Positions 24,293 through 34,300 of a DNA stretch of 64,000 bases are shown one piece after another (position 1 is the stretch's first letter; each line of letters starts with the position of its first letter). Below the pieces are notes generated by a model. The model was not told the DNA's origin. It searched no databases and was given only the letters and a program-made list of their open reading frames with translations. Where the stretch lies: assembly GCA_905182765.1 (NCBI GenBank), contig CAJJCV010000001.1, positions 1 to 64,000 on the forward strand, written 5' to 3'. The translations under genes and the position numbers were made by a program. Source of the stretch: Cryomorphaceae bacterium BACL29 MAG-121220-bin8 (lineage in GTDB: Bacteria; Bacteroidota; Bacteroidia; Flavobacteriales; Flavobacteriaceae).

Positions 24293-25501
24293 ATGAATTT
24301 CGAATATCCACAAAAAACTATTGATCTTATTGAAAAAGTAGATCAGTTTATGAAAAAACATCTATTTTCTCATGAAAAAAAAGTATATGAGTTTAGTAAA
24401 ACTAATCTTTGGGAGAATTACCCTGAACTAGAAAATTGGAAAAAACTTGCTAAAAAAGAAGGTTTATGGAATTTATTTCTTCCTTCAAATTATGGAGATT
24501 TAAGTCCAGGCCTAACTAATTTAGAATATGCTCCACTTGCAGAGAGAATGGGAAGTTTAGGGTGGGCATCTGAGATTTTTAATTGTTCTGCACCAGACAC
24601 AGGGAATATGGAAACGATTGCAAAATATGGTACTGATAAACAAAAAGAAAAATGGCTTAAACCAATAATGAATGGTGAAATAAGGTCTGCTTTCTTAATG
24701 ACAGAACCAGCTGTTGCATCTTCAGATGCAACTAATATTCAAACTTCAATTGTAAAAGACGGTGAGGATTATATTATAAATGGTAGAAAGTGGTGGTCTT
24801 CAGGCGCTATGAATCCAGATTGCAAGATTTATATTTTAATGGGTAAAACTGATTTTAATGCACAAAAACATCAACAACAAAGTATGATCCTAGTCCCTGC
24901 TAACACACCTGGTGTTAAAATATTAAGACCTATGGAAGTTTTTGGAAGTGTAGATTCTCCAGAAGGTCATGCTGAGATTGAATTAACAAACGTTAGAGTC
25001 CCAGCTACTAATATTTTACTTGGTGAAGGGAGAGGGTTTGAAATAGCTCAAGGTAGATTAGGCCCGGGGAGAATTCATCATTGTATGAGACTTATTGGAG
25101 CAGCTCAAAGAGCTCTTGATCTAATGTGTAAAAGAGCTAATGAAAGAACAGCTTTTGGTAGAAACTTAATAAAATTTAGCAGTATTCGTCAAGATATTGC
25201 AAAATCAGAATGTGAAATTCAACAGGCAAGATTACTAACTCTTGCAGCTGCAGATAAGATCGATAAGTTTGGAATTAAAGAAGCAAAAAACTTAATTGCA
25301 ATGATAAAAATTCAAGTTCCTCAAATGGCGTGTAATGTTATTGACAGATCAATACAAGTTCATGGCGGAATGGGTGTAAGTCAAGATTCTCCATTAGCAG
25401 GATTTTATGTATACGCAAGATGTATTAGATTAGCAGACGGACCTGACGAGGTTCATATGTTTCAATTAGGTAGAAATTTAGCAAAACAACATGAGATATA
25501 A
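24293..25501 (+). CDS. Acyl-CoA dehydrogenase, ACAD10/11-like
   Basis: A 402-residue flavin enzyme of the subgroup that includes the dehydrogenase domain of ACAD10/11 and bacterial LvaC. Distinguishing features are the flavin loop FLMTEPAVASSDATN, the WWSSGAMNPDCKI stretch near 165-177, and the C-terminal ADGPDEVH (381-388) where ordinary members have YEGT. In ACAD11 and the levulinate pathway such enzymes act with an APH-type kinase to remove a 4-phosphate from 4-phosphoacyl-CoA. The matching kinase is encoded two genes downstream (26258). The gene overlaps the next SDR by 11 bases. Function inferred from family and context. Confidence 0.9.
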   Translation: MNFEYPQKTIDLIEKVDQFMKKHLFSHEKKVYEFSKTNLWENYPELENWKKLAKKEGLWNLFLPSNYGDLSPGLTNLEYAPLAERMGSLGWASEIFNCSAPDTGNMETIAKYGTDKQKEKWLKPIMNGEIRSAFLMTEPAVASSDATNIQTSIVKDGEDYIINGRKWWSSGAMNPDCKIYILMGKTDFNAQKHQQQSMILVPANTPGVKILRPMEVFGSVDSPEGHAEIELTNVRVPATNILLGEGRGFEIAQGRLGPGRIHHCMRLIGAAQRALDLMCKRANERTAFGRNLIKFSSIRQDIAKSECEIQQARLLTLAAADKIDKFGIKEAKNLIAMIKIQVPQMACNVIDRSIQVHGGMGVSQDSPLAGFYVYARCIRLADGPDEVHMFQLGRNLAKQHEI

Positions 25502-26249
25502 AGATAAAATAGTTTTAATTACAGGAAGTGGATCTGGGATTGGTAAGGCTGCAGCAATTGCCTTCTCTAAAGAAGGCGGTACTATTGTAGTTTCTGATAT
25601 AAATGAAAAAAACGGACTAGAAACAGTTTTAGAAATAAAAAGTAACGCAGGAAAAGCTTCATTTTTCAAAGCAGATGTGTCAGACCATAATATGGTTGAA
25701 AATTTAATGAAATTCATTGTTGAAAAATATGGAAGATTAGATGTGGCTATTAACAATGCAGGCGTTGGAGGTGACTTTGCAAAGATTACAGATCTTACCA
25801 TTGAATCTTGGAATAAAACAATGTCAGTTAATTCTTCTGGCGTTTTTTATTGTGTAAAAAATCAAATACCCATAATGTTAAAGCAAGGTGGTGGTGTTAT
25901 ACTTAATACATCCTCAATTGCAGGTATTAGAGGATTACCAAATGCTACAGCATATTCTGCAAGTAAACATGCGGTAATTGGTATCACTAAAACAGTTGCA
26001 ATGGAATATGCAAAAAATAATATAAGAGTAAATGCTATATGTCCTGTATTTACTGTAACTCCGATGTTCGATCCGGAGGCAATGGATAAACTAAAATCTG
26101 GTATTTCAGACAAGTTAAAAGCCAACATTCCGATGAAACGCTTTGCTGATGTTATGGAACAAGTTAATTCAATGCTATGGCTTTGCTCAAGTGAAGCAAG
26201 TTTTATAACAGGTCAAGCCATTTCGGTTGATGGGGGAATAACAGCTTAG
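25491..26249 (+). CDS. Short-chain dehydrogenase/reductase
   Basis: A classical SDR of 252 residues. The cofactor motif TGSGSGIG is at 11-18, Asp36 after beta-2 points to NAD(H), NNAG is at 88-91, and the catalytic residues are Ser141/142, Tyr155 and Lys159 (YSASK). The closing VDGGITA is typical. It begins inside the last codons of the ACAD10/11-like gene and is followed by the kinase gene, so it is embedded in the proposed 4-hydroxyacyl-CoA module; it might form or oxidise the hydroxyl that the kinase phosphorylates, or act on the 3-hydroxy product. Confidence 0.9.
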   Translation: MRYKDKIVLITGSGSGIGKAAAIAFSKEGGTIVVSDINEKNGLETVLEIKSNAGKASFFKADVSDHNMVENLMKFIVEKYGRLDVAINNAGVGGDFAKITDLTIESWNKTMSVNSSGVFYCVKNQIPIMLKQGGGVILNTSSIAGIRGLPNATAYSASKHAVIGITKTVAMEYAKNNIRVNAICPVFTVTPMFDPEAMDKLKSGISDKLKANIPMKRFADVMEQVNSMLWLCSSEASFITGQAISVDGGITA

Positions 26250-26257
26250 TCAATAAT

Positions 26258-27319
26258 ATGGAGCAAAAAGTAAGAAAGGGCGACGAATTAAATGAAATTA
26301 ATCTTAAAAAATTTCTGAAAGAAAACAATTTAATTTCTGAGTTAAAAAGTGATTTAGGAGTTTTACAATTTTCTAATGGCTTTTCAAATCTAACTTATAA
26401 ACTAAATATAGAAGACAAGGAATATGTTATAAGAAAACCGCCAAAAGGTGCTGTTTACGGACATGATATGGGTAGGGAATATAAAGTTTTAAAAGGTCTT
26501 AGCAACGGATTTAATAAAGCACCAAAAGTTTATGCGTTTTCTAATGACAACAATATTATTGGTACTCCATTTTATATAATGGAAAAAGTTAATGGAAGAA
26601 TAATAACTCCTAGAGAATTAAAAGAAAAAACAATTCCATCTAAAGATTATTCAACTATTTCAAAAACCTGGTTAAATACAATGGTAGAGTTACATCATCT
26701 AGACTATAACAACTTGGGACTATCTGATCTTGGAAAACCTGAGGGTTACGTAGAAAGACAAGTTAGAAATTGGGGGAAACAGTATTTAAAAGCAGCAACA
26801 GATGATATAAAAGAAGCTAAGTTAATTATGAACTGGCTAAATGAAAATCAACCTAAACAATACAAACACAGTTTAATACACAATGACTACAAATACGACA
26901 ATGTTGTTTTTAGTTCAGATTCTTGGACAAAGATCAACTCAATTTTAGATTGGGAAATGTGTACTATTGGAGACCCTTTAATGGATTTAGGAACGTCGAT
27001 AGCTTACTGGGCTATGGCATCTGACCCTAAGGTACTAAAAGCTGCTTTTGACTACCCTACTTCTCTAGAAGGCAATCCATCAAGATTAGAAGTTGTAGAA
27101 ATGTATGAAAAACAGACTGGAGAACCAGTTAATAATTTGGTTTTCTATTATGTTTTTGGGCTTTTTAAAATAGCAGTAATTGTGCAACAAATATATTACA
27201 GATACAGTAAAGGATTAACAACAAATGAAAAATTTAAAAAGTTAAATAAGATTGCTGAAATATTATGTAAAATAGGTTGGCAATCGATTCAGAAAAACAG
27301 AATTGAAAATCTTTTTTAA
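26258..27319 (+). CDS. APH-type phosphotransferase (ACAD10/11, LvaA-like)
   Basis: A 353-residue kinase of the aminoglycoside-phosphotransferase fold. Visible motifs are the ATP-site GFSNLTYKL (41-49), the lysine in VIRKPP (57-62), the catalytic loop H208-N-D210-YKYD-N215, and the metal-binding Asp231 in ILDWE, followed by GDPLMDLG. Because its neighbours are acyl-CoA enzymes and the ACAD10/11-like dehydrogenase, the likely substrate is a 4-hydroxyacyl-CoA rather than an antibiotic, as for LvaA in levulinate catabolism and the N-terminal domain of ACAD11. Its stop overlaps the start of the histidine phosphatase gene. Confidence 0.9.
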   Translation: MEQKVRKGDELNEINLKKFLKENNLISELKSDLGVLQFSNGFSNLTYKLNIEDKEYVIRKPPKGAVYGHDMGREYKVLKGLSNGFNKAPKVYAFSNDNNIIGTPFYIMEKVNGRIITPRELKEKTIPSKDYSTISKTWLNTMVELHHLDYNNLGLSDLGKPEGYVERQVRNWGKQYLKAATDDIKEAKLIMNWLNENQPKQYKHSLIHNDYKYDNVVFSSDSWTKINSILDWEMCTIGDPLMDLGTSIAYWAMASDPKVLKAAFDYPTSLEGNPSRLEVVEMYEKQTGEPVNNLVFYYVFGLFKIAVIVQQIYYRYSKGLTTNEKFKKLNKIAEILCKIGWQSIQKNRIENLF

Positions 27320-28029
27320 TGAGTAAAATATATTTATTTAGACACGCACAAGCTTCTATAGGAAAAGCAAATTATGACGTATTATCTCCAAAAGGTGAAT
27401 TACAAGCCGAAGAACTAGGTAAGTTTTTATGTGAAGAAAATCTAATTTTCGATAAAGTATATGTGGGAGACTTAAGGAGACAAATGCATACTTTAGAAAT
27501 TGTATCCGATCAATACAACAAAAAGGGAATATCTATACCAAAGCCAATAGTTTTAGATGATCTAAATGAACATCAAGCAACTGAAGCGATGAAATCTGAG
27601 TTTCCAAAATTATTAAATGATCCTTATCTAAAATCTCTAAAAAATAAAATTGAAAAAAATCCTGAAAAACAATATTCATACATGATGCTAGGATTCAAAT
27701 ATTTTTTACACAAATGGGTAAAAAATGAAATTATAGTTGAAGGAATTATACCTTGGAAAGAATTTAGATTAAATTCTGTAAATGCTTTAAAAACAATTAT
27801 ATCTGAAATTGAAAAAGGGGAGCAAATAGCAATATTTTCATCTGGTGGTACAATAAGTTCTATAATTGGAGAGGTACTTCAGCTTAATGATGAAATTAAA
27901 ATTGCTGATTTAAATTTTTCTGTTAGAAATACATCCTACTCTACTCTACTCTATTCCAATGATGAAATCAATCTTTTATCATTTAATGAATTACCCCATT
28001 TAAAAGAGGATATGATAACCTTTGTTTAA
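27319..28029 (+). CDS. Histidine phosphatase family protein
   Basis: A 236-residue protein of the phosphoglycerate-mutase-like superfamily. The N-terminal YLFRHAQAS carries Arg8 and catalytic His9, with A in place of the usual G. The partner residues appear as VYVGDLRRQMHTLEI (Arg near 55) and FSSGGTISSI near 175, where the second catalytic histidine would be expected as H-GG; I see SSGG there, so this residue may be missing. It overlaps the kinase stop and may remove phosphate from wrongly phosphorylated intermediates. The inactive alternative should be considered. Confidence 0.82.
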   Translation: MSKIYLFRHAQASIGKANYDVLSPKGELQAEELGKFLCEENLIFDKVYVGDLRRQMHTLEIVSDQYNKKGISIPKPIVLDDLNEHQATEAMKSEFPKLLNDPYLKSLKNKIEKNPEKQYSYMMLGFKYFLHKWVKNEIIVEGIIPWKEFRLNSVNALKTIISEIEKGEQIAIFSSGGTISSIIGEVLQLNDEIKIADLNFSVRNTSYSTLLYSNDEINLLSFNELPHLKEDMITFV

Positions 28030-28040
28030 TATTATGTTAT

Positions 28041-29594
28041 ATGAGAAAAGATCTAAATGAACTGTACAAAAGAAAAGAATTTTTAAAAGATGAAAACAGA
28101 TCTGAATCTGTAAAAAAAAGACACAATAAAGGAAGCAGAACTGCAAGAGAAAATATCATGGATTTATGTGATAAAAACTCTTTTAATGAATTAGGATCTT
28201 TAATAACAGCAGGTCAAACTAAAAGATTTTCTAAAGAAGAATTGATTAAAAAAACTCCCGCTGATGGTCTAGTTGCTGGTATTGGAAATATTAACGGCAA
28301 AATATTTGGTGAAGAAATTTCAAAATGTTGTGTAATGAGCTATGATTACATGGTTCTTGCTGGTACTCAAGGAGGCTTTAATCATAAAAAAACTGACAGA
28401 CTTATTTCAATTGCCAAAAAAGGGAATCTAGCAATTATATTTTTTGTTGAAGGTGGCGGTGGAAGACCAGGAGATGTAGATTTTGATGCAATTAATTCGG
28501 GTGGTTTAGATCTACCCACTTGGAGTGAATATGCAAAATTAAGTGGAAAAGTACCTAGAATTTCAATTGTTTCAGGAAATTGCTTTGCAGGAAACGCAGC
28601 AATAGCAGGCTGTTCAGACGTGATAATAGCAACTAAAAACAGTTCTATTGGAATGGCAGGTCCTGCTATGATAAAAGAGGGAGGTTTGGGAGATTTTAAA
28701 GCTAGTGAAATCGGACCATCAAAAATTCAATACGAAAACGGAGTAATAGATATATTGGTTGAAAACGAAAAAGATGCAGTAGAAAAAGCCAAACAATATC
28801 TATCTTATTTTCAAGGTAATAACCCAAAGTGGAAAGTTGGAGATCAAAATAAATTACATAATTTAATTCCCGAGGATAGAAAATATGCATATGATGTAAC
28901 TAAAATTCTTGATTTAATTTTTGATCAAAATTCAGTTTTAGAATTAAGAGGAGGCTTTGCGAAAAATATGATTACATCATTTGCTAGAATTGATGGTAAA
29001 CCAGTTGGTATAATTGCAAATAGTACTAAACATCTTGGAGGGGCAATTGATAGTGATGCATCTGAAAAAGCTTCAAGATTTATGCAGTTATGTGATGCTT
29101 TTAATCTTCCATTAGTATCATTTTGTGATACTCCTGGGTTTATGGTAGGACCAACTCACGAAAAACTAGCACTAGTAAGAAAGACATCAAGATTTTTTAT
29201 TAATGGAGCTAACTTAAATGTTCCTATTATTACAATAATACTTAGAAAAGCTTATGGACTTGGTGCAATGGCGATGGCTGGTGGAAATTTTCATGAATCT
29301 TACATGACTCTTAGTTGGCAAACCGGAGAATTTGGCCCAATGGGTCTTGAAGCAAGTGTAGAGCTAGGATTTAAAAAAGAATTAGAAAGTACAAACTCTA
29401 AAAAAGAAAGAGATAACCTATATAATAAATTAGTAAAAGAGGCCTATAACAGAGGGAAAGCTATAAATGCTGCATCAACTATGGAAATAGATGAGGTTAT
29501 AGATCCTAAAGAAACTAGAATTAGAATTTCAACTGCTTTAAACAGTTATTCTTTTAAATCAAATAAAAGAAATAACTTCATAGACTCTTGGTAA
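28041..29594 (+). CDS. Acyl-CoA carboxylase carboxyltransferase subunit
   Basis: The beta (carboxyltransferase) subunit of an acyl-CoA carboxylase, 517 residues, with two crotonase-like halves. The N-terminal RHNKGSRTARENIMDLCD, the GTQGGFNHKKTDR region, VSGNCFAGNAAIAGCSD in the first half, and SFCDTPGFMVGP and AYGLGAMAMAGG in the second half are typical of propionyl-, methylcrotonyl- or geranyl-CoA carboxylases. No biotin carboxylase or biotin carrier gene is in the window, so the partner must lie elsewhere. It is the last gene of the long operon, before a strong terminator. A biotin-dependent step would suit branched or isoprenoid acyl-CoA breakdown. Confidence 0.9.
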   Translation: MRKDLNELYKRKEFLKDENRSESVKKRHNKGSRTARENIMDLCDKNSFNELGSLITAGQTKRFSKEELIKKTPADGLVAGIGNINGKIFGEEISKCCVMSYDYMVLAGTQGGFNHKKTDRLISIAKKGNLAIIFFVEGGGGRPGDVDFDAINSGGLDLPTWSEYAKLSGKVPRISIVSGNCFAGNAAIAGCSDVIIATKNSSIGMAGPAMIKEGGLGDFKASEIGPSKIQYENGVIDILVENEKDAVEKAKQYLSYFQGNNPKWKVGDQNKLHNLIPEDRKYAYDVTKILDLIFDQNSVLELRGGFAKNMITSFARIDGKPVGIIANSTKHLGGAIDSDASEKASRFMQLCDAFNLPLVSFCDTPGFMVGPTHEKLALVRKTSRFFINGANLNVPIITIILRKAYGLGAMAMAGGNFHESYMTLSWQTGEFGPMGLEASVELGFKKELESTNSKKERDNLYNKLVKEAYNRGKAINAASTMEIDEVIDPKETRIRISTALNSYSFKSNKRNNFIDSW

Positions 29595-29628
29595 TAAAAA
29601 AAGCCTCGATTAAATCGAGGCTTTTTTA
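29595..29628 (+). terminator. Strong Rho-independent terminator ending the island
   Basis: GCCTCGA pairs with TCGAGGC around TTAAA, flanked by A-run and T-run, immediately after the carboxyltransferase stop. Being symmetrical, it may also end the convergent transcript from 29644-30573. Confidence 0.92.
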
Positions 29629-29643
29629 TTAAGTTATATTCAA

Positions 29644-30573
29644 CTACTGCATTAAAGAAGCATTAAAATACATAGTAACATTTATTATCTTTCCTTCGTT
29701 ATCGAATCCATGAATGTAGTGAATTGGTAAAACGATTTTCTTGCCATCTGATTTTCTTGTCATTCTAAATTTCCACCAAGACAATACATCTTTACTTTCC
29801 CATAAATCATATTCTAAATAATCAGGGTAACCTACTTCATCAGCAGCATCAAAAGTAAAATTTTTCATCAATTCTTCATTAGCTTTTTTTGCATCTGACA
29901 ATGTTATTGGTTCTGATAAATTTATATCGTTAACTTCTGCATTTTCATCCCAGTAAGAATACGATTTTTCATAATCACCATTTAGAAATGAATAAATACT
30001 ATGTCTTACTGTATTAATATTTTTGTGATTACTGTAAATTGTTCCATTTTCTCTATCATTTCCTGGCCAAGCATTATTTCTTGTTCTGTAGGTGTTTTGA
30101 TTATTATATTCAGCTATATAAACAATTTTACTAGCATCTTTATTAAGTAAATACAATCTATGTATTGGATCGTCAAATTCTACTCCAGTTTGCTTATTAA
30201 CTGCATATAAATGATCCCATGTTTGAACCCAAAGTTGACCACCTTCTTTATATTCAATCGCATCAGGATATGTCCCTTCTGATGTAGTTAACTTTAAGTA
30301 ATCATTATTGTTATACCACCATGTCATATTATCAATCATCTGAGCTTTATTAGCTCCTTCATTATCTTTATCCTTACTATTTCCGTTTTTAACTTTAAAA
30401 TCTTCAGATAAATAAGATGCTGCTTTTTCAATCTCTCCACTAGTCCATGCGTTATTAAATGAATTAACTAAATCAATTCCTGGATGGTCAACAAATACAG
30501 TTCCATTTTTTTTCTTCTGAGCACTAACAGAAAATGTAATAAGTGCTATCAACATAAAAGTAATTTTTTTCAT
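29644..30573 (-). CDS. Secreted protein with two NTF2/SnoaL-like domains
   Basis: A 309-residue protein with a signal peptide (1-18, cleavage after VSAQ). The mature part seems to contain two cone-shaped NTF2-like domains: about 30-160, starting VDLVNSFNNAWTSGEIEKAASYLSEDFKV, and about 185-305, starting NTVRHSIYSFLNGDYEKSYSYWDENAEV. Each has a helix pair followed by strands rich in Trp and Tyr. Such folds bind small hydrophobic molecules or act as isomerases, but no catalytic residue can be assigned. It is convergent with the island operon, and carries the weak hairpin at 30617-30634 upstream. Confidence 0.75.
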   Translation of the reverse strand: MKKITFMLIALITFSVSAQKKKNGTVFVDHPGIDLVNSFNNAWTSGEIEKAASYLSEDFKVKNGNSKDKDNEGANKAQMIDNMTWWYNNNDYLKLTTSEGTYPDAIEYKEGGQLWVQTWDHLYAVNKQTGVEFDDPIHRLYLLNKDASKIVYIAEYNNQNTYRTRNNAWPGNDRENGTIYSNHKNINTVRHSIYSFLNGDYEKSYSYWDENAEVNDINLSEPITLSDAKKANEELMKNFTFDAADEVGYPDYLEYDLWESKDVLSWWKFRMTRKSDGKKIVLPIHYIHGFDNEGKIINVTMYFNASLMQ

Positions 30574-30616
30574 AATATTTTTAGAATTAAAAATAAATAT
30601 AATAAAAATTAATAAA

Positions 30617-30634
30617 ACATACCTTTAAGTATGT
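30617..30634 (-). terminator. Possible weak terminator
   Basis: ACATAC and GTATGT form a six-base stem around a six-base spacer, followed on the minus strand by TTTTATTAATTTTT. It lies 13 bases after the stop of the secreted protein gene at 30647. The stem is short and AT-rich, so an operator for the downstream gene is an alternative. Confidence 0.35.
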
Positions 30635-30646
30635 GTGATTTTTTGG

Positions 30647-31291
30647 CTATTTTTTTACTACAATAAAAGTAGCTTTTGCTCCAGTGGAAAGATTCCATTG
30701 ATTAGAAGATATTAAGTTGTTAGAATCATCAAACACTCTTAATTCTGCAGTGTTAGGACCAGAGGAACCTTGATTTAATGCGGTAAAATCAATTTTATTA
30801 AACCCTTTGGATAGTGGTAATTTAAAACCTGAAAAGCTAGATTCTAAATACAAATTGTATATCACAATAGAATCGTTAACCGAGATTCTAACTCTATCTC
30901 CATCAACATATTCAAAATCTCTACATAATATGTTCACATAACTAGATCCAGTCGAAACATCACCGAGATATGCACCCTTATTGTAATCGTTAGGTTTTTT
31001 ATCTTTTTCTCTATTTAATTTTTTTAAATAGATATCACCAGGATTTAAAAAATTTTCTTTTTTATCTAATCTATTAGATGCTAAAGATTTTTCCTTTTTT
31101 TTTAGTGAAAAATAATTAGGATTTTTTGGAGTTATATCTAATTTTTTTAAAGCTGCAGAAGTTGGAGGCAAAAGCTCAATTTTTCTAGTTGAATTTTCAA
31201 TTTGAGAAAATCCAACTATAGAAAATAACAAAAAAAATAAAGCATTATTTCTAAATGATTTGAAGCTATTTATAAAAAAATTAAATCTCAT
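30647..31291 (-). CDS. Secreted protein of unknown function
   Basis: A 214-residue exported protein. A hydrophobic signal segment (about 16-29, ending GFSQ) is preceded by an unusually long N-terminus. A lysine-rich, probably disordered stretch (about 35-100) follows, then a C-terminal beta-rich domain (about 108-214) with GDVSTGSSYVNILCRDFEYVDGD and a repeated pattern of strands with SVNDSIVIYNLYLES and LPLSKGFNKIDFTALNQG. It resembles secreted flavobacterial proteins with a C-terminal all-beta domain, but I cannot name the family. It precedes the two-domain NTF2-like protein on the same strand. Confidence 0.65.
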   Translation of the reverse strand: MRFNFFINSFKSFRNNALFFLLFSIVGFSQIENSTRKIELLPPTSAALKKLDITPKNPNYFSLKKKEKSLASNRLDKKENFLNPGDIYLKKLNREKDKKPNDYNKGAYLGDVSTGSSYVNILCRDFEYVDGDRVRISVNDSIVIYNLYLESSFSGFKLPLSKGFNKIDFTALNQGSSGPNTAELRVFDDSNNLISSNQWNLSTGAKATFIVVKK

Positions 31292-31350
31292 AATTTGTTA
31301 AAAGCAAATATGATGCCTTTTAAATAATATAATCTAAAAATTAAGTTAAA

Positions 31351-34300
31351 TTACTTGAAATACTTTTGGTATTTAAAATATGAAGCAAAACCTAGAATAA
31401 ATACAAAAACACTAGAATAATATACAAAATCAGGTGTAATCACTTTATCTCCACTTGCATAAGAATGTAATCCTGATAAGTAAAAATTGACACCAAAATA
31501 GGTCATTAATATACTGGCATAAGCGATTATTGACATTAAATTAAATATCCATTTACTTCTTAAACCAGGAATTAAACGCATATGTAAAATAAATGCATAA
31601 ATCATAATACTGATTAATGCCCATGTTTCTTTAGGATCCCATCCCCAATATCTTCCCCAGCTTTCATTAGCCCATTGTCCTCCAAGAAAATTACCAATTG
31701 TAAGCATTATTAAACCTACAGTTATCGTTAATTCATTAATGATTGTCAACTCTTTTAAATTTAAACCAATTTTTTTCTTATTTTTTTCATTAGTAATTAA
31801 AATTAGAAACAACGAAACTATTCCAAGTATCATTCCAAGTGTTAATGGACCATAACTACCAACTATAACTGAAACATGAATCATTAACCAATAACTATCT
31901 AAAACAGGAACTAAATTTGCAATTTCAGGGTCCATCCAACTCCAATGAGCAATCATTAGGATCATTGAAGCAACAAATGATGTTGCAGCTATAGTCAAAT
32001 CAGATTTCCTTCCAAATGCTAAGCCAATCCCTACTGTTGCCCAAGCAACAAATATCATAGATTCATAAGCATCACTCCAAGGAGCATGACCAGCAATGAA
32101 TCCTCTGGCCACAAGACCTAGGGTATGTAAAATAAATAAGGAAACAATTAGAAACTTGGAGATTGAAACAAGATAATTAACGAACTTATTATCGTAAAAT
32201 ATTTGAAATATTAAAAAGGCAAACATAAGTGTACCAACATACATGTACCAACTGAACAATTTTTTAAAAATATCATACTTATTATATAAAATTTCAGCTT
32301 TAATTTTATTTTCATCAGGTAAGATAGATGAACCATATTTATTTTGAAATCCCTTTATACTCTCTAAAATTTTAGTTGAATTCGTATAATCATTAGTTAC
32401 TATGTCATTCTTTATAGAGCCTAAATAAAGTGGTAAAATATTTTTAACATATAATGAGTCTATACCTTTAAAATCAGTTGTATTTATTTCTGAAAATGAA
32501 ACCCATTTATTACCAATGTCATTTGGGATTGGAAATATTTTTAAAATTTTACCGTCCAATGCAGAAAACAATAAATTAATTTTTCTATCCACATCTATAA
32601 AGTCTTTTTCAAATTGGTTAGGTAGAGAAGATTTATAAGAACTTTCTAACTGACTAGCAAGCTTATAATTTCCGTTTTTATCAAAAAAATCAGTAAAAGC
32701 TGCATACTTTTCTTTACTGTTTCTACCAGCAATTTTTCTTATACTATCGTTTCCTCTTTTTAAATAGATGATGGGAACATTATACCAAAGCAAAGGATCT
32801 TTAGTGATTGATAATAAAACTTGATCAGCATTTAAATTCTTGTAAGAATCAGAACTACTAACCTTTCTTAAAAGTTCAGAAGCAAAAGTATTTAAAGGTT
32901 TCATTCTTCCACCAGAATCTTGTATAACCAAGCTACCAAATTTTAATGCATGTAATTCATCAACTGGGTTATTAATTATAATAGAATCTAACTGTTTTAG
33001 ATTAATTTTTTCTTGATGATCATGTGAATCCTGTGAATAAACTAATCCTGAAAATAAAATTAATATTAGTGTTAAATTTTGTTTTTTTATTTTTACTTTT
33101 TCTAATTGCTTGGCTAAATCTTTAAATCGTGTTTTTCCAAAGAACATGATTCCTAACAAACCTATATAAAGTAAAAAATAGCCAATGTAAGTAATTAATG
33201 TTCCGAAATAATCATGATTTACTGAGAGAACTGTACCTTTTTCATCTGGATCAAAACTAGCTTGAAAAAATCTGTAACCAGAGTGATTCAAAATATGATT
33301 CATATAAATGTCATAGTCAAATGTTTCATCATCAATTACTGTTACTCTACTCATAAAGCTACTGTAGCTTTTTTCAGTACCAGGATATTTTTCAGCTATA
33401 AAATCATTTAGCTTAATTTCAAACGGTAACTTGTTTTCAAGCGATCCATATGTAAGTTGAAAATCTAAGCCTGCAAGACTTATTTTTTTTGGGTCATTAG
33501 CAATCCCTTTTGCTCCTAACAAACCTAAAATTTTTGATTCATTTTCTGAGGATATCTTTACAAATAAGCCATCTTGTTGTGTTATATCTTCAGATTTTAC
33601 TATTTCAAATTTTCCTTCAACAACATGGTCTGGAAAAACAAACTGAAGACCTGCAGAATTATAAAGTGATCTTAATAGTAAGGGTTGATTTTCATTTTTA
33701 TTTAGAGTTCCTTGGAACTGATCAGCCATTCTCATAAAATCTCCATCAAAAGGACTACTAATAAATAATTCTCCTTCATTCTCTGTAATATTTATAGCAC
33801 CCTCAGTTGGACTATTTAATGAGAATAAAATGTTATGTATGCTTGTAACTTCGCCTGATCTTAAATAGTGCTCGTGTCGATTACCTTTACTTGCCTCAAC
33901 TATTTTTAAATATTTTTCTCCAGTTGAAGCTTCAACTAATCCTTCGGATGCATCTTCAATAAAATCTAAATATTCAATAGTAAAATCTTGACCTGAAAAC
34001 TCATAATTCAACTCAAAATAGTTATTAGTATGTTCAGATAAAAGTAAATCATCCTGTATTGTCTTACGTGCAGGCTGACCCTGATGTTCTCCATCTACTA
34101 AAACAGTTAAATAAGTTTTTTCAGATAGAAAAGTGTTTGATGAAGTGTTTTCTCTAATTGGCATTACTCCTTCATATCCAATATACCTAGTTACAAAAGC
34201 ACCAAGTATAATAAGTATCCATGATAGGTGAAGCATTAAAACTGGCCATTTATTAAACTTTAAAAGATTGTATCTTTTAATATTAAATAAAAAATTTAAT

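Noticed and set aside
25478-25801. 107-residue minus-strand ORF over the SDR start
   Set aside because: The plus strand carries a complete SDR with cofactor motif in this stretch.
26258-27319. Aminoglycoside resistance gene
   Set aside because: The fold is APH-like, but neighbours are acyl-CoA enzymes and the sequence matches the ACAD11/LvaA type, so antibiotic resistance is unlikely.
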